Source: Myxococcales bacterium
GTDB lineage: Bacteria > Myxococcota_A > Bradymonadia > UBA7976 > UBA1532
Length of the DNA stretch: 51,582 nucleotides
Direction: 5' to 3'
Assembly: GCA_020633465.1 (NCBI GenBank)
Contig: JACKDN010000043.1
Span: forward strand, 1 to 51,582
A model generated the notes under the pieces. The model ran no database searches, was not told where the DNA came from, and saw nothing but the letters and a program-made list of their open reading frames with translations. The translations under genes were made by a program, and so were the position numbers. This document shows, piece after piece, positions 50,555-51,582 of this stretch (its first letter is position 1; every line of letters begins with the position of its first letter).

Positions 50555-51199
50555 TTAGCTGGCTGGGCCCGGCGCCGTCGCCTCGCCCGCCACGGGCGGA
50601 TCCGGCATCACCGGCCGCACGATGCGGTAGACGCTGCGCAGGTCGTACGCCTCGTAGCGTCCCGGCCGGCGGCGCTTGGCGCCGACGTAGCTGATCATCA
50701 GGCCCAGCCCCGCCGCGCGATCCTCCCAGTCGACGAAGATGGCGCTGTGCGGCACCTCGCCGTAGCTGTGGTTCACGTAGTACAGCCAGTCGCCGGGCCG
50801 GATCTGGTCGAGCTCGGCGTAGGGGCCCTTCTTGCCGCCGCGGAAGACGGTCTGGCGCGCGCGCCCCGCGGCGAAGCCCGCCCGCTCGAAGACGGCGTTC
50901 GCGTAATCCCAGCACGAGCCGCGGACCACGACGACCTCGCGCTCGATCAGATCGCGCGCGGTGGCGAGCACCTGCCGAGCGGCTGGCGTGGCGAGGACCT
51001 CGGCGGCGCGCAGGCGCGCGTCCATCGTGAGGACGACGGGCGCCTCGACCTGCACCTCGGCCGCCTCGTCGACCGCGCCGTCGGGCACTATCGGGCGCTC
51101 GACCGCCCGCACCACCGCGCCCGACGCGCCGGCCCCACAGCCCAGCGCGAGCGCCGTCGCGCCGATCAGCACCCAGCCCCCGCGCCTCGCCCGCCTCAT
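50555..51199 (-). CDS. Lipoprotein with NlpC/P60- or CHAP-like cysteine-peptidase domain
   Basis: A 214-aa predicted lipoprotein; ATG at 51199 follows GGAGGACGACGACG and yields the signal ending ALALGC. The C-terminal half has SCWDYANAVFERAGF, placing a Cys at the start of a helix as in NlpC/P60 and CHAP enzymes, then QIRPGDWLYYVNH and PHSAIFVDWED, with a His as the second catalytic residue candidate. Such enzymes cut peptidoglycan cross-links. Assignment rests on these motifs only. Confidence 0.7.
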   Translation of the reverse strand: MRRARRGGWVLIGATALALGCGAGASGAVVRAVERPIVPDGAVDEAAEVQVEAPVVLTMDARLRAAEVLATPAARQVLATARDLIEREVVVVRGSCWDYANAVFERAGFAAGRARQTVFRGGKKGPYAELDQIRPGDWLYYVNHSYGEVPHSAIFVDWEDRAAGLGLMISYVGAKRRRPGRYEAYDLRSVYRIVRPVMPDPPVAGEATAPGPAS

Positions 51200-51310
51200 C
51201 GTCGTCGTCCTCCGAACATGCGCGCGAGCGTAGCAGAACGTCCCGGCGGGCCGCGGGTGGCCTTCGCGCGCGGCGATGGTACGATGCGCCACCCCAGCGA
51301 GGAGCCCACG

Positions 51311-51442
51311 ATGGAAGTCACCCCCGCCGCCGAGGTCGCCCCCTACATCGCCACCGCGATCGGCATCGTCCTCGGCCCGCATCTCGTGCCCGTGGCCCCG
51401 CTGCTGATGCTCGGCGGCCTCTTCGGCCTCGTCGCGCTCTGA
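51311..51442 (+). CDS. 43-aa single-helix membrane peptide
   Basis: A short ORF with a good ribosome-binding site (GAGGAGCCCACG before the ATG). The product MEVTPAAEVAPYIATAIGIV has a weakly polar N-terminus, then a hydrophobic segment GPHLVPVAPLLMLGGLFGLV to the end. Its size, signal and placement 17 bp before the next start suggest a genuine small membrane protein in an operon with the transporter gene. Nothing is known of its function. Confidence 0.6.
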   Translation: MEVTPAAEVAPYIATAIGIVLGPHLVPVAPLLMLGGLFGLVAL

Positions 51443-51459
51443 CCGACCGGCGACCCTCG

Positions 51460-51582
51460 GTGGCCGGTGATCCGCTGTTCGCCCGCCTCGGCGGGTGGGT
51501 GGTGCGCCACCGCGCCGCCGTCCTCGCGCTGTCCGCCCTGCTCACCCTGCTGGCGGGCCTGCGCGCCGCCACCGGGCTGCGC
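51460..51582 (+). CDS. RND/MMPL-type transporter, N-terminal fragment (runs off window)
   Basis: From a GTG at 51460 the frame is open to the window edge, giving 41 codons. The product MAGDPLFARLGGWVVRHRAA followed by a hydrophobic helix (VLALSALLTLLAGLRAATG) has the typical start of MMPL/RND-superfamily exporters (a short amphipathic head with VVRHR, then the first membrane span). Too short for certainty. Confidence 0.6.
   Translation, partial: MAGDPLFARLGGWVVRHRAAVLALSALLTLLAGLRAATGLR

Overview
The window is uniformly GC-rich bacterial DNA, probably from a member of the Myxococcota or a close deltaproteobacterial relative. The evidence is indirect. There are many Asp/Ala/Pro-rich lipoproteins, an eight-repeat CxDGxDNDxDGxxDC 'metal-binding motif' lipoprotein, two Hanks-type Ser/Thr kinase-like genes, FadL-type porins, and heptad GCTGACn intergenic repeats. 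No rRNA or tRNA gene and no CRISPR array was seen.

Left end (1-6.1 kb): a defence cluster. The 3' end of an AAA/OLD-like ATPase gene is translationally coupled to a type III restriction-modification pair (mod, res), followed by two tandem, degenerate DUF4351 fragments. From 6.1 to 10.8 kb there is a lipoprotein and, divergent from it, a coupled three-gene outer-membrane unit (two FadL-like porins and a beta-propeller-like lipoprotein). From 10.8 to 14.3 kb there is an XRE-ImmA/PIN toxin-antitoxin-like pair with a perfect 9-bp inverted-repeat operator, methionine aminopeptidase, a DNA-binding-domain-only LysR gene flanked by two ATAC-N7-GTAT boxes, and a Uma2 nuclease.

14.3-28 kb: an SRPBCC protein, membrane protein and lipoprotein genes, a PhoD phosphatase, a 182-bp imperfect palindrome, a frameshifted two-haem cytochrome lipoprotein, a RegB/RegA-type redox two-component system with a plausible RegA box downstream, a His-rich metal-binding lipoprotein, a GAF histidine kinase and a stand-alone 5'-3' exonuclease.

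28-35.4 kb: an operon on the minus strand (ABC exporter, PGPGW membrane protein, frameshifted metal-motif lipoprotein), a frameshifted pseudokinase-like gene, and on the plus strand the most interesting locus in the window. This is a 238-aa zinc-ribbon/lipobox protein carrying three perfect copies of VPLYGIPP, overlapping by GTGA a radical SAM/SPASM maturase-like gene. I read it as a candidate RiPP-like or surface-protein modification system with a multi-core substrate.

35.4-51.6 kb: coupled catabolic genes (carotenoid oxygenase, lipocalin-like protein, PaaN-type aldehyde dehydrogenase), an SDR with a lipoprotein, TetR with a cupin, WYL regulator with a VOC protein, an OPA-type MFS transporter with an SRPBCC protein, an AIPR abortive-infection gene, a YetF-type protein, a frameshifted Ser/Thr kinase, an NlpC/P60- or CHAP-like lipoprotein, a 43-aa membrane peptide and the start of an RND/MMPL-type transporter. 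Frameshifts recur in GC-rich low-complexity linkers (about 20.49, 29.19, 32.2-32.8 and 49.62 kb). They may be assembly indels rather than true gene decay.
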